Below, one piece after another: positions 1 through 9,784 of a DNA stretch of 64,000 nucleotides. The DNA is from CAVRUZ01 sp963724495 (GTDB lineage Bacteria > Actinomycetota > Actinomycetes > Propionibacteriales > DAIQRJ01). The DNA is taken from assembly GCA_963724495.1 (NCBI GenBank), contig CAVRUZ010000006.1, forward strand, positions 507,598 through 571,597, given 5' to 3'. A program made the translations under genes and the position numbers. The stretch's first letter is position 1; the number at the start of each line of letters is the position of its first letter. The notes beneath the pieces are model-generated. The model was not told the origin of the DNA. It ran no database searches and saw nothing but the letters and a program-made list of their open reading frames with translations.

Positions 1-365
1 TCGGCCAGACCGCCGCCGGTGAGGTACCCCCGGGCCACACACTCGACCGGCAGCATCGACAGCCGACGGCAACGGACCGCCCTGCCCTCGACCAGTTCCG
101 GTACCGGGCCCGGCACGAGCTGGTTGGGCACGAGATCGGCAAGCAGGTCGAACCAGAACAGCGACATCGCGGTGAGGATCCGGCCCTTGTCCGGGATCGT
201 CGTCGGGAAGACCCGGTCGTATGCCGAGATCCGGTCGCTCGCCACCAGCAACAGGTCGTCGCCGATCGAGTAGATGTCGCGGACCTTGCCGGAATAGACC
301 GGTTGTGCGCCCGGAACCGTCGGTGGGGACGGGATGTTCGGATCGGTCGCCTGCTCCGGGCTCAC
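1..365 (-). CDS. purC: Phosphoribosylaminoimidazole-succinocarboxamide synthase (SAICAR synthase), 5' part
   Basis: This gene makes SAICAR from CAIR, aspartate and ATP in purine synthesis. The window edge cuts it, so only about the first 121 residues are present. The reverse strand reads GKVRDIY near the start, then VASDRISAYDRVFPTTIPDK and GRILTAMSLFWFD, the substrate- and ATP-binding N-terminal block of the PurC family. The GTG start at 365-363 overlaps the purB stop TGA at 364-362 (GTGA), so the two are translationally coupled. The next-but-one pathway step, PurB, acts on the PurC product. The C-terminal half lies outside the window. Confidence 0.93.
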   Translation of the reverse strand, partial: MSPEQATDPNIPSPPTVPGAQPVYSGKVRDIYSIGDDLLLVASDRISAYDRVFPTTIPDKGRILTAMSLFWFDLLADLVPNQLVPGPVPELVEGRAVRCRRLSMLPVECVARGYLTGGGLA

Positions 366-1858
366 AGGATCGCTCCGGGCACGTACGCGGCAGCCTCCGG
401 GTCATCTGCTGCCAGGTCCGCTACCTGCGCTATCACGGCGTCGACCTGTGCCGTCGCCGCACCGGTGAAGCCGAGCGGCTCGGACACGATGGCTTCGAGA
501 TCGGCTTGGGAGAGGCCGAGCCGGTCGTCGTCGGCAAGACGCTCGAGCAGGTCCGCTCCGGACCCGCCGTGCCCGCCGCGCATCTGCAGCGCGACGGCGA
601 CCGCGTGCTCGCGGATCGCCTCATGGGCCTGTTCCCGCCCCACTCCGCGCTTCACCGCCGCCATCAGGATCTTCGTGGTGGCGAGGAACGGCAGGTAGCG
701 ATCCAATTCGGACCGAACGACCGCCGGGAACGCGCCGAACGAACCCAGAACCGTGAGCCAGGTCTCGAACAGACCGTCCACCGCGCAACAGGCACCAGGC
801 AAGGCGATGCGGCGCACCACCGAGCACGAGACGTCACCCTCGTTCCACTGGTCGCCTGCCAGCTCGGACACCATCGACAGGAACCCCCGCACGACCACCG
901 CGAGCCCGTTGACGCGCTCGCTGGACCGGGAGTTCATCTTGTGCGGCATGGCCGACGACCCGACCTGACCCTCGGCGAACCCCTCGGTGGCGAGTTCGTG
1001 ACCCGCCATCAGCCGCAGCGTCGTCGCCAGCGAGGACGGGCCCGACGTTGCCTGTACGAGCGCAGCGACCGCGTCGAAGTCGAGAGACCGCGGGTACACC
1101 TGGCCGACCGACGTCAGGACCCGGTCGAAGCCGAGGTGCGTCGCCACCGACTGTTCGACGCCAGCGAGCCGCGTGCTGTCGCCGCCCAGCAGGTCGAGCA
1201 TGTCCTGCGCGGTGCCGACGGGCCCCTTGATGCCGCGCAACGGGTACCGCGCGATGAGATCGTCCAGTCTGTGCAGCGAGATCAGGGACTCCTCCGCGGC
1301 ACTCGCGAAGCGTTTGCCCAGTGTCGTCGCCTGTGCGGCGACGTTGTGGCTGCGGCCCGTCATCACCAGCTCGCGGTACTCGCCGGCAAGCCTCGCGGTG
1401 GTGACCAGTGTCGAGAGCACTTTGCGCCGGATCAGCACCAGGGACTGTTTCACCTGCAGCTGTTCGACGTTCTCGGTCAGATCGCGGCTGGTCATGCCGG
1501 CATGCACGAGTTCGTGGCCGGCCAGGGCGTTGAACTCCTCGATCCGCGCCTTGACGTCGTGCAGGGTGACCCGTTCGCGGGCGTTGATCGAGGGCAGGTC
1601 CACCCGTTCGACCACACGCTCGTAGTCGGCGATCCCGTCGTCGCTGACCGAGAGGCCTGCCTCCCGCTGCGCCTTGAGGACAGCGACCCAGAGCCTGCGC
1701 TCGGCGACGATCTTGCGCTCCGGGGACCAGATGTCGCGCATGGCGGCCGACGCATACCTGGTGGCGAGCAGGTCCGGGAAGTCGTCGCCGGAGCCAGCCG
1801 TCGGCGTCCCGGCCGTCGCCGTCGCTGCCGCTGTCGGGGTCCCAACCGTTGAAGTCAC
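362..1858 (-). CDS. purB: Adenylosuccinate lyase
   Basis: PurB cleaves SAICAR to AICAR plus fumarate and adenylosuccinate to AMP plus fumarate. The product is 498 aa, typical for the actinobacterial form. The fumarase/aspartase-superfamily signature reads GSSAMPHKMNSRSSERV (about residues 302-318), with the flexible-loop serine in SSAMPHK. Residues 1-28 are a low-complexity Ala/Thr/Pro extension before the conserved DLLATRYAS start of the fold, so the true start could be slightly later. The annotated start is GTG at 1858-1856. It lies six bases after a -10-like GAGAAT, which fits a leaderless transcript. purC follows with a 4-base overlap. Confidence 0.95.
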   Translation of the reverse strand: MTSTVGTPTAAATATAGTPTAGSGDDFPDLLATRYASAAMRDIWSPERKIVAERRLWVAVLKAQREAGLSVSDDGIADYERVVERVDLPSINARERVTLHDVKARIEEFNALAGHELVHAGMTSRDLTENVEQLQVKQSLVLIRRKVLSTLVTTARLAGEYRELVMTGRSHNVAAQATTLGKRFASAAEESLISLHRLDDLIARYPLRGIKGPVGTAQDMLDLLGGDSTRLAGVEQSVATHLGFDRVLTSVGQVYPRSLDFDAVAALVQATSGPSSLATTLRLMAGHELATEGFAEGQVGSSAMPHKMNSRSSERVNGLAVVVRGFLSMVSELAGDQWNEGDVSCSVVRRIALPGACCAVDGLFETWLTVLGSFGAFPAVVRSELDRYLPFLATTKILMAAVKRGVGREQAHEAIREHAVAVALQMRGGHGGSGADLLERLADDDRLGLSQADLEAIVSEPLGFTGAATAQVDAVIAQVADLAADDPEAAAYVPGAIL

Positions 1859-1864
1859 TGCCGC

Positions 1865-1870
1865 ATTCTC
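1865..1870 (-). promoter_or_regulatory. Leaderless -10 element of purB
   Basis: The reverse strand reads GAGAAT, then six bases, then the GTG start of purB. This spacing puts the transcription start at or next to the initiation codon, the usual arrangement for leaderless actinobacterial mRNAs. No Shine-Dalgarno sequence is seen. Inference from spacing only. Confidence 0.45.
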
Positions 1871-1985
1871 TCAGGTCGGGCGCGCTGGCCAGCTTGGGCG
1901 GTCAGCGCCAGCGGGTGATGCTGGCCCGGGTTTGCGTGCGCGTCTGCGCTTCCTCGGCGTGCTCCTGCAGCCCTGACGCGGCGAG

Positions 1986-3137
1986 TCAGGCGGTGCGGAT
2001 GGCCACCATCAGCGCCTCGAAGGCGATCAGCGGATTCACGTTCGCCTCGAGCCGCTCGCGGCAGGTCGTGATCGCCGTTGTGCAACGCAGCGCCTGCTCC
2101 GCCGTGAGGTCGGCCGCCACCCTGGCAACGTCGGATTTCATCTCCGCGTTGATCAGGTCGCTCCGGCTGTCTGCTCTGGCCGGGTCGAGGCGCACGACGA
2201 GCACGTCACGGTAGAACGCGGAGAGGTCGAGCAGAGCCCGGTCGAGCGCGTCGCGCTGCAGCCGGCGGGTGCGTGCCTTCTGCCGGTCCTCCATCTCCCG
2301 CATCGCCTGCCGGACGTGCCGAGACGACGCCTTCTCCTCGGCGAAGCCGAGCGACGATCGCAGGTGGTCCTTGTCGTGGGCGTCGGCCCGCTCCGCAGAC
2401 GCGGCCGCATCGGCCTGTGCTGCCTCCACGATGTTGGCCGCCGCCTGCAGGCAGCCGGGCATGTCGCAGCCGAGCAGTTGGACGGGCACCTGCAACACCT
2501 CGCGGCGCCGGGTGCGCACGTCCTCCAGCGACGCCAGCGCGCGGGCCCGGCCGATGTGGCCCTGTGCGGCCCTCGCGGCGAAGTGCGCCACCGGCTCGTC
2601 GACGCCGTCGCCGATCAGCATCGCCGCGACCGCCTCGTACGGCGGGGTCCGAAGGGTGACGACCCGGCACCGCGACCGGACGGTCACCGGCACGTCGTCG
2701 ACCGTCGGGGCGCACAGCATCCACACCGTGCGCGGCGCCGGCTCCTCCAATGCCTTCAGCAAGGCGTCGGCCGCGGTCTCGGTGAGCCGGTCGGCATCGG
2801 TGACGATCAACGCCTGTTGCCGGCCCAGCACGGGGCTCATCGCGGCCTTCACCACCAGGTCGCGGCACTCCTTGACGCCGATGCTGACCGCCTCGGTGAC
2901 CACCGTGGTCACGTCGGGATGACTGCCGGCCAGCGTCGCCCGGCAGCCCTCGCACTCCCCGCAGCCGGTGCGGGTGGCGCACTGCAGCGCCGCGGCGAAG
3001 GCGGTCGCGGCGACCGAACGCCCCGACCCTGGCGGCCCGACCAGCAGGAAGGCGTGTCCGGTGCGCTCTGCCCGGGCAGCCGCAGACAGCAGGGCCACCG
3101 ACGGCTCCTGCCCGACCAGCCGGTCGAAGACGGTCAC
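1986..3137 (-). CDS. holB: DNA polymerase III subunit delta'
   Basis: This is the clamp-loader delta' subunit that helps load the sliding clamp during replication. The product is 383 aa. The AAA+ domain starts with VFDRLVGQEP and a P-loop-like GPPGSGRS (about residues 34-41). A zinc module follows with Cys residues in CATRTGCGECEGC (about 54-66). ALLKALEEP and VRSRCRVVTLR are the family's Walker B/SRC-type motifs. The GTG start at 3137-3135 overlaps the stop of the upstream tmk fusion gene, so the pair is probably co-translated. The 127 bases between this gene and purB hold nothing recognisable. Confidence 0.93.
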   Translation of the reverse strand: MTVFDRLVGQEPSVALLSAAARAERTGHAFLLVGPPGSGRSVAATAFAAALQCATRTGCGECEGCRATLAGSHPDVTTVVTEAVSIGVKECRDLVVKAAMSPVLGRQQALIVTDADRLTETAADALLKALEEPAPRTVWMLCAPTVDDVPVTVRSRCRVVTLRTPPYEAVAAMLIGDGVDEPVAHFAARAAQGHIGRARALASLEDVRTRRREVLQVPVQLLGCDMPGCLQAAANIVEAAQADAAASAERADAHDKDHLRSSLGFAEEKASSRHVRQAMREMEDRQKARTRRLQRDALDRALLDLSAFYRDVLVVRLDPARADSRSDLINAEMKSDVARVAADLTAEQALRCTTAITTCRERLEANVNPLIAFEALMVAIRTA

Positions 3138-5224
3138 GTCAGGTCGCCGGGTGCGGGCTCACCTGGCGACGTGGGCTGGACCATGGCGGCATTCTTGCGG
3201 GCGGCGCCGACGGCCCGCTCGAACTCCGGCACGAGCCGCAGCCGCTCGACGATCTGCCTGGTCACCTCGTCCGGGCCCGCGGTCGCGTCGACCACCAGGT
3301 AGCGATCGGAGTCAAGCAGCGACAGGTCGAGGAACTGTTCGCGTACGGCCGTCCGGAACTGCTCGTCCTCGGCCTCGAGCCGGTCGGCGGCCGAGCGGCC
3401 GAGCGCCCGCGACCTCGATGCAGCCGGGTCGATGTCGAGCACCACCGTGAGGTGCGGGCGCAACCCGGTGGTGGCCCAGCCGGAGATGCGGGCGATCTCC
3501 TGCCGGTTCAGCTGCCGGCCGGCGCCCTGGTAGGCCAAGGAGGAGTCGATGTAGCGGTCGGTGATCACTGCCCGGCCGGCGGCGAGCGCGGGCTCGATCA
3601 CCCGCGTCACGTGCTCGGCCCGGTCGGCGGCGAACAGCAATGCCTCGGCCCGCGGGTCGAGGGCACCGCTGTCGGGGTCGAGCAGGATCCGCCGGATGCG
3701 CGCACCGGCCTCGGTTCCGCCGGGCTCGCGGGTCAGGAGCACAGGCAGTCCTTCGCCCTCCATCCACCGGGCAAGCGCCTGCGCCTGCGTCGTCTTCCCG
3801 GCGCCGTCGCCGCCTTCAAGTGCGATGAACAGACCGGTCGCGGTGTGTCGGGACCGCACCACCGCGAGCGGTCGACCGAGCCCGCCGCGCAGCTGCGAGA
3901 CCAGGCTCAACTGCCCGCGTGGCGTCATCTGCCGGTACGACACGACACCGACGATGGTGGCGACGACGCCACCGAGCATGATCGTCATCGCCGCACCGTT
4001 GTACTGCACGATGGCGTCGTCGTTGATACGCAGGGCGTGCGTGCCGAGCAGTGCCGCGATCGCAGGTGCGGCTGCCAGAACAGCCGCCATGGCCAGGCGG
4101 GTGACGGAGTTCACGAACGCAAACGTGCGCCCCCGAAGTTCGTCGGCCACCTCGAGCCCGAGCAGGGTGTAGCCGGTGACCCACGCCGCCCCGGCGAAGA
4201 AACCCAGCACGACCACGAGGAACGTCACCACGACGATGTTCGGCACCAGGCCGACGGCCACCATCGACAGGCCCGCCAGCGTGAGCGCGATGGCGAACAG
4301 CTGCCGGCGGGAGACGGTCGGCAGCAGCTTTGGGCCGAACAGCATGCCGCCGGCCAGTCCGAGGAAGACCGCGCCGAACAGCACGCCGTAGCCCGCGTCG
4401 CCGCCGGCGAGGTCGCCCACGTAGGTGCGACCGAGGCCCAGCACCACACCGCCGGCGGCAAAGGCGCCGACGATCCCCGTGCACAGGCCGCGGATCACCG
4501 GGGTGTCGCGGATGAAGCGCCAGCCGTCCAGCAGGGCCTTCACCGGGTTGGCGTCCGCAGTGATGCCTCTGCGCTGGTCCGAGATCTCCTTGACGGTGAC
4601 GATCGTCAGGGCCGAGGCGAGGAACGTCAGCGAGTTCACGAACAGGGCGAGGTCCTGCGGTGAGCCCCAGTCGCCGAACAGGCTCGAGGTCGACCGGTAG
4701 AGCAGGGCCATCAGCGTGAACAGCGCGGCTGCCGGAATGGCCGAGCCGTAAGTGGTGGCGAGGAACAGCTGGTTGGCGGCGCCCAGCCGGTCGCGGGGGA
4801 CGAGGTTGGGGACCGAAGCGTCCTTGGCCGGCATCCACACCAGGCTGACGCACTCGATGAGCACGGTCGCCACGAACAGCCACGTGAGCGTCCCCACCAG
4901 GGGGATGGTGAGCACGAGCCCGAAACGCAGGATGTCGCCGACGACCAGGGTGATCCGCCGGTCGAGCCGGTCGGCCAGGATTCCACCGAGCGGGCCGGCC
5001 ACGAGTGCCGGCAGCAGGCGCAGGAGCAGGACGGCTGCGATCGCGAAGTTCTGCTGGCGATATCCGGTGGCGAGGGACGCCGCCATGGCCGTCGTGGCCA
5101 GGAAGCCGAGCCAGTCACCGAGGCTGGAGAAGCCGAGACACAGCCAGAGCCGGCGGAACGGCCGTATCCGCAGCACCTCCGCGAGCGCGCCGGCCGTGCC
5201 AACGGAAGGCGCCATCTCACTCAT
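3134..5224 (-). CDS. tmk: Fusion of MFS transporter domain and thymidylate kinase
   Basis: The product is 696 aa. Residues 1 to about 430 are a major-facilitator-like membrane domain with about 12 hydrophobic segments and an RPFRRLWLCLGFSSLGDW start. Residues about 464-670 are a complete dTMP kinase: P-loop LEGGDGAGKTTQAQALA, the DR(Y/H) motif in ITDRYIDSSLAYQGAGR, and LTREPGGT. The kinase makes dTDP for DNA synthesis and is essential in bacteria. The membrane half has no known substrate. Such fusions are known from several actinobacterial groups (for example Streptomyces). The gene is flanked by the CHAD gene (10-base gap) and holB (4-base overlap). Confidence 0.92.
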   Translation of the reverse strand: MSEMAPSVGTAGALAEVLRIRPFRRLWLCLGFSSLGDWLGFLATTAMAASLATGYRQQNFAIAAVLLLRLLPALVAGPLGGILADRLDRRITLVVGDILRFGLVLTIPLVGTLTWLFVATVLIECVSLVWMPAKDASVPNLVPRDRLGAANQLFLATTYGSAIPAAALFTLMALLYRSTSSLFGDWGSPQDLALFVNSLTFLASALTIVTVKEISDQRRGITADANPVKALLDGWRFIRDTPVIRGLCTGIVGAFAAGGVVLGLGRTYVGDLAGGDAGYGVLFGAVFLGLAGGMLFGPKLLPTVSRRQLFAIALTLAGLSMVAVGLVPNIVVVTFLVVVLGFFAGAAWVTGYTLLGLEVADELRGRTFAFVNSVTRLAMAAVLAAAPAIAALLGTHALRINDDAIVQYNGAAMTIMLGGVVATIVGVVSYRQMTPRGQLSLVSQLRGGLGRPLAVVRSRHTATGLFIALEGGDGAGKTTQAQALARWMEGEGLPVLLTREPGGTEAGARIRRILLDPDSGALDPRAEALLFAADRAEHVTRVIEPALAAGRAVITDRYIDSSLAYQGAGRQLNRQEIARISGWATTGLRPHLTVVLDIDPAASRSRALGRSAADRLEAEDEQFRTAVREQFLDLSLLDSDRYLVVDATAGPDEVTRQIVERLRLVPEFERAVGAARKNAAMVQPTSPGEPAPGDLT

Positions 5225-5234
5225 CGGCGGCGGT

Positions 5235-6827
5235 TCACCGGTCGAACACGTGCGTGAGCCGCCGACGCGCCTCGCCCCAGTCCACGAGCACCGACGCGAT
5301 CAGGGCGGACCCCTCCGTGGCGGCCAGCGCACTTGCCTGCCCGAGGGCGAAGACGACGGCCGGATCGGGGGCCGAGCCCCGCAGGGCGATCCCGCGCAGG
5401 TCGGCGACGGCATGTGCGACCTCGTCGATCGCCTCGATGCGGGTGATGATCGGGCCGAGGCGCTTGCGCACCTGACGACCGGTCTTGCCGAAGACCAGCT
5501 CGACCGCATCGATGCCGACCGCGCACATCGCGGCCCGGTCGCGGACCCGGTCCCAGGACTCCAGGACCTGTTCGCCGTCGGACTCGGAGGTCTCCCGGAG
5601 CGCGCGGTGCAGCTGCCGGAGATCGTCGCGCCACCGCTCTCGGAGCCAGTCGCCGGCGCGCGCGGCCGACGCGGCCGCTGCCGCGTCGTCACCGAGCCGC
5701 AACAGCAGGCCGGGACTGCGGGCGAACTGGACCAGCGTGTCGAGCAGGCGGCGGTAGCGGGGCTGGCCAAGAGCCTGGGTGAGGGTACGCCGGGTCGATC
5801 GCCGCAGTGCGTCCAATGAGTCAACGGTGCCGGCGAGGACATCACTGGTGCTGACGTCGCGGAGGCGTCGGCTGAGCATCGACAGGTGCAGAGCCTCGGC
5901 TGCCTGGTCGTCCAGCCAGGCCAGGTCGGAGGCCAGCTTGGCGACGACGTCCTCGTCCAGGAACGAGCCGAACGCGCGAAGGTCGGCGACGAGTGCGGCC
6001 AGCGCTGACCGCGTCGCAATCCCGGCACCGGACGTGCCCTCACGGATTTCGCGGTCGGCGCGGATCAGGTCGCGCGCGTGCCGTCTGACCATCGAGGTGA
6101 ACAGCGCCAGGACCGGGTCGGCGTCGTCGACCGGTTCCGGCTCCGGCAGGTCGGGCATCCCGGTGGCCGGTGCCCCCATCCGCACCGCCAGCGGCACAGG
6201 CTCGGCGAGCATGGTCGCGCCGCTCGACTCGAGCAGGTCGACCAGCCAGGTGACCGCCTCCGGCGAGCAGCCTCTGGGCACGATCGTCACCTCGCGGTAG
6301 CGCGCGACAGCCACCGTGCCTCGGCGCAACGTCACGGTGTCGTCGGTCAGCGAGGCGACGGTGTCGCCGCCAGGGCCGCGCATGGCCCAGACCGCACGCT
6401 TGACCGACAGGGTCGCGATCTCACCCAGACTGCCGGTCCGCACGAGTGGGGTGAGCTGCGCCGCGAGTTCTGCCGGCGGTTCGGTGCCGAAGCCGTCGGC
6501 GGCGGGAACCTCAACCACCTGCCCGCCGAGCCAGTCGGGCATGCGCGACCGCCAGACCGGCTGCGACCCTTCACGGCCGCGAGCGAGTACCAGTTCTGCT
6601 CCCGAACGCAGCAACCGAGCGTCGGACACGTCGATCACCGACGTGACCTCCACGTGTGCGCCACCGAAGCTCAGCGTGGTCAGGCCGAGAGCAGGGTTGG
6701 CGAGCCGGGGTGGCTGCAGGCCGAGCGGGAGTTCCAGCGTGATCCCGGCGCTGTCATCCTCGTCGAGGTCGACCGGCTGTTGCCGGCCCGTGCCCGGAGC
6801 GTCGACGGCCGCACTCTCCCTGCTCAT
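5235..6827 (-). CDS. Degenerate CYTH/CHAD domain protein
   Basis: The product is 530 aa. The N-terminal half (about 20-220) follows the CYTH triphosphate-tunnel pattern: LLRSGAELVLARG, a P-rich block, TLSVKRAVWAM and a REV strand. The ExExK motif and many charged tunnel residues are missing. The C-terminal half (about 240-525) is a helical CHAD-like region with repeated basic helices (SRRLRD, STRRTL, LRERWRDDLRQLHRAL, RKRLGPIITRIEAIDEVAHA). CHAD domains bind polyphosphate. Here the usual His-rich first helix is weak, so binding may be lost. The ATG start sits 3 bases after the topA stop. Its function in this replication-gene cluster is unknown. Confidence 0.7.
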   Translation of the reverse strand: MSRESAAVDAPGTGRQQPVDLDEDDSAGITLELPLGLQPPRLANPALGLTTLSFGGAHVEVTSVIDVSDARLLRSGAELVLARGREGSQPVWRSRMPDWLGGQVVEVPAADGFGTEPPAELAAQLTPLVRTGSLGEIATLSVKRAVWAMRGPGGDTVASLTDDTVTLRRGTVAVARYREVTIVPRGCSPEAVTWLVDLLESSGATMLAEPVPLAVRMGAPATGMPDLPEPEPVDDADPVLALFTSMVRRHARDLIRADREIREGTSGAGIATRSALAALVADLRAFGSFLDEDVVAKLASDLAWLDDQAAEALHLSMLSRRLRDVSTSDVLAGTVDSLDALRRSTRRTLTQALGQPRYRRLLDTLVQFARSPGLLLRLGDDAAAAASAARAGDWLRERWRDDLRQLHRALRETSESDGEQVLESWDRVRDRAAMCAVGIDAVELVFGKTGRQVRKRLGPIITRIEAIDEVAHAVADLRGIALRGSAPDPAVVFALGQASALAATEGSALIASVLVDWGEARRRLTHVFDR

Positions 6828-6830
6828 TGC

Positions 6831-9641
6831 TCAGCCCTCACCGTCGCCCGAGGAGCCCACTGGCGCACCGGCCGCGACCGGCGCCTTCGCTGCGGTCCCC
6901 TTCTTGGTCGCCTTCTTCGCAGCCGTCTTCTTGGCGGCCGTCTTCTTGGTGCTCGTCTTCTTGGCCGCGGCCTTCTTGGTGGTCCTCTTGGCCGCAGCCT
7001 TCTTCGTCGTGCGCTTCTTCACCGGGCCCGCGTCGCGCCGGATCTGCAGCAGCTCGGCGGCACGCTCGATGGTGACCTGCATCGGGTCATCGTCCTTGCG
7101 CAGCGTGGCATTGGTCGTGCCGTCGGTGACATACGGGCCGAACCGGCCTTCCTTGACCACGACCGGAGCACCAGTGGCGGGGTCGTCTCCGAGTTCCCGC
7201 AGCGGCGCGCTGGCTGCCCGCTGGTTGCGCCCGCGCTTGGGCTCGGCCAGCAGCGCCTGCGCCTGCTCCATCGTGACCGTGAACAGATCGCTTTCCTGTG
7301 TCAGGGACCGGGACTCGTTGCCGTGCCGGATGTAGGGGCCGTAGCGACCGTTGCTCGCAAGCACCGGTTCCCCTTCCAGGACGCCCAGTTCACGCGGAAG
7401 TGTCAGCAGGCTGAGTGCCTCCTCGAGGGAGACTGTCGCCGGGTCCATCGACTTGAACAGCGACGCCGTGCGCGGCTTGTCGGTGTTCTCGTCGCCGAGG
7501 ACCTCCGTGACGTAGGGACCGAAGCGCCCTTCCTTCACCACCAAGGGATTCCCGCTATCTGGGTCGGATCCCAGTTCGCGTTGCTCACCGGCCGGGTGCG
7601 CCAGCAGGTCGAGCGCCTTCTCCTCGGTCAGCTCGTCAGGAGCGAGGTCGTCCGGCACGTTCGCCCGAGTGCCTTCGGAGTCCTCGAGGAACGGCCCGTA
7701 CCTCCCCACCCGGAGGTTGATGTCGTTGGTGATCGGGAACGTGGCGAGCTCGCGGGCGTCGATGTCGCCGAGCTCGGTGACCATGCGGTGCAGGCCCTCG
7801 GGCAGCACCGCATGTCCCCTGGCACCGGACGAGTCGTCCCCCGAGCCGAAGTAGAACCGCCGCAGCCAGTCGACCCGGTCGGCACGGCCGGTGGCGATCG
7901 AGTCGAGGACGGCCTCCATGTCGGCGGTGAAGGCGTAGTCCACGAGCTGGCTGAAGTGGTCCTCCAGCAGCCGGACGACGGTGAAGGCCAGCCAGGCCGG
8001 AACGAGTGCCTGGCCCTTCTTGTACACGTATCCACGATCGATGATCGTCCCGATGATCGACGCGTAGGTGGACGGACGGCCGATCTCCCGCTCCTCCAGC
8101 TCCCGGATCAGCGTCGCCTCGGTGTAGCGCGCGGGCGGCCTGGTCTGGTGTGCCTCCGCGGTGGCAGACAACGTGTCAAGGACTTCACCAGCGGTGAGTT
8201 GTGGGAGCCGGCGCTCGGACGAGTCGAGTTCGGTATCGGGGTCGTCGGCGCCTTCGACGTAGGCCTTGAGGAATCCGTGGAATGTGATGGTCCGGCCCGA
8301 CGCCGAAAGCTCCAGCGGGGTTCCCTGCTCCGGTCCCGAGGCAACCTCTCCACCCACCCGCACAGTGACCGACTCGCCCCGCGCGTCGGACATCTGTGAT
8401 GCCACCGTGCGCATCCAGATCAGCTCGTAGAGGCGGAACTCCTCACCTCGGAGGCCACTCGCGGCCGGTGTGCGGAACGAGTCGCCGGCCGGGCGGATCG
8501 CCTCGTGCGCCTCCTGCGCGTTCTTGACCTTGCTGGCATAGACCCTTGGCTTGTCCGGCAGGTAGGAATCGCCGTAGAGCTCGCGTACCTGTGCCCTCGC
8601 CGCCGAGACCGCCGTGGACGACAGCGTGGTGGAGTCCGTGCGCATGTAGGTGATCAGGCCGTTCTCGTACAGCCGCTGGGCAACCTGCATGGTGCGCGCC
8701 GCGGTGAATCCGAGTTTGCGGCCCGCCTCCTGCTGCATCGTCGTCGTGCGGAACGGCGCGTAAGGCGAACGGCGGTACGGCTTGGCGTCGACACCGAGCA
8801 CCGTGAGCTTGGCACCCACCAGGCCGTCGGCGAGGTGGGTTGCCCGCTCCAGCGCCAGCGCAACCACGTCTGCACCTGTACGGAGGTTGCCTCGTGAATC
8901 GAAGTCCCTGCCCTGCGCGACACGACGGCCGTCCACCTGGGACAGGCGCATGACCACCGTCGCCGGATCCTTGCCCGGACCGGCGTCGAGCTCGGCGACG
9001 AGGTCGGCGTAGTCGGCGGTGCGGAACGCGATCCGGTCGCGCTCCTTGTCGACCACGAGCCGCAGCGCCACCGACTGCACGCGTCCGGCTGACAGCCGCG
9101 GCATGACCTTCTTCCAGAGCACCGGGCTGACTTCGTACCCATACAGGCGGTCGAGGACCCGCCTGGCCTCCTGAGCGTCGACGAGGTCCTGGTCGAGATC
9201 ACGAGGGTTCGCGACGGCATCGGCGATCGCAGCAGGGGTGATCTCGTGAAAGACCATCCGCCGGACCGGGACCGTCGGCTTCAGCACGTTCTGCAGGTGC
9301 CAGGCGATCGCCTCGCCCTCCCGGTCCTCATCCGTTGCCAGGTAGAGCGCATCGACACCGCGCAGATCCTCGGCCAGCTCGCGAACGAGAGCGCGCTTGG
9401 ACGCGGACACCACGTAGATCGGTTCGAAGTCGCCGTCGACGTCGACACCCAGCCGAGCCCACGCCTTGTCCTTGAGCTTGGCCGGCACTTCCGCGGCGCT
9501 GTCAGGTAGGTCGCGCACGTGACCCATCGACGATCGCACCACGTACTCCGGGCCGAGGTAGCCGGAGATCGTCCGCGCCTTTGTCGGCGACTCGACGATG
9601 ACCAGGGCACGACCTCGCCCCGCGGTCGAACCTTCCGCCAC
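6831..9641 (-). CDS. topA: DNA topoisomerase I
   Basis: This type IA topoisomerase relaxes negative supercoils. The product is 936 aa. The TOPRIM start is RALVIVESPTKARTISGYLG, with a DEDREGEAIAWH acidic block. The catalytic Tyr lies in ENGLITYMRTDST. The C-terminal part carries four GR(F/Y)GP repeats (GRYGPFL, GRFGPYV, GRYGPYI, GRFGPYV) in place of zinc fingers. A tail of KKAAAK/KKTAAKK repeats, typical of actinobacterial TopA, boosts processivity in studied homologues. I chose GTG 9641-9639 because GGGAG lies 7 bases upstream and the conserved fold begins 10 residues later. The frame is open further upstream but has no homologous sequence. Confidence 0.95.
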   Translation of the reverse strand: MAEGSTAGRGRALVIVESPTKARTISGYLGPEYVVRSSMGHVRDLPDSAAEVPAKLKDKAWARLGVDVDGDFEPIYVVSASKRALVRELAEDLRGVDALYLATDEDREGEAIAWHLQNVLKPTVPVRRMVFHEITPAAIADAVANPRDLDQDLVDAQEARRVLDRLYGYEVSPVLWKKVMPRLSAGRVQSVALRLVVDKERDRIAFRTADYADLVAELDAGPGKDPATVVMRLSQVDGRRVAQGRDFDSRGNLRTGADVVALALERATHLADGLVGAKLTVLGVDAKPYRRSPYAPFRTTTMQQEAGRKLGFTAARTMQVAQRLYENGLITYMRTDSTTLSSTAVSAARAQVRELYGDSYLPDKPRVYASKVKNAQEAHEAIRPAGDSFRTPAASGLRGEEFRLYELIWMRTVASQMSDARGESVTVRVGGEVASGPEQGTPLELSASGRTITFHGFLKAYVEGADDPDTELDSSERRLPQLTAGEVLDTLSATAEAHQTRPPARYTEATLIRELEEREIGRPSTYASIIGTIIDRGYVYKKGQALVPAWLAFTVVRLLEDHFSQLVDYAFTADMEAVLDSIATGRADRVDWLRRFYFGSGDDSSGARGHAVLPEGLHRMVTELGDIDARELATFPITNDINLRVGRYGPFLEDSEGTRANVPDDLAPDELTEEKALDLLAHPAGEQRELGSDPDSGNPLVVKEGRFGPYVTEVLGDENTDKPRTASLFKSMDPATVSLEEALSLLTLPRELGVLEGEPVLASNGRYGPYIRHGNESRSLTQESDLFTVTMEQAQALLAEPKRGRNQRAASAPLRELGDDPATGAPVVVKEGRFGPYVTDGTTNATLRKDDDPMQVTIERAAELLQIRRDAGPVKKRTTKKAAAKRTTKKAAAKKTSTKKTAAKKTAAKKATKKGTAAKAPVAAGAPVGSSGDGEG

Positions 9642-9784
9642 GCTGGTACTCCCAACCTTTGCTTGCTCGTGCCGCCACAGCTGTGCCTGCGGCACGGGCC
9701 AGTGTGACACGCGAGCGGTCCCGGTCGGTGCCTCCGCCCGCCCTGCACGCGCCTGACAACCCCCTCGATCAGGCGGCCTGACCG

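Noticed and set aside
6078..8399. 773-residue plus-strand open frame over topA and the CHAD gene
   Set aside because: Antisense shadow of topA, with no domain pattern.
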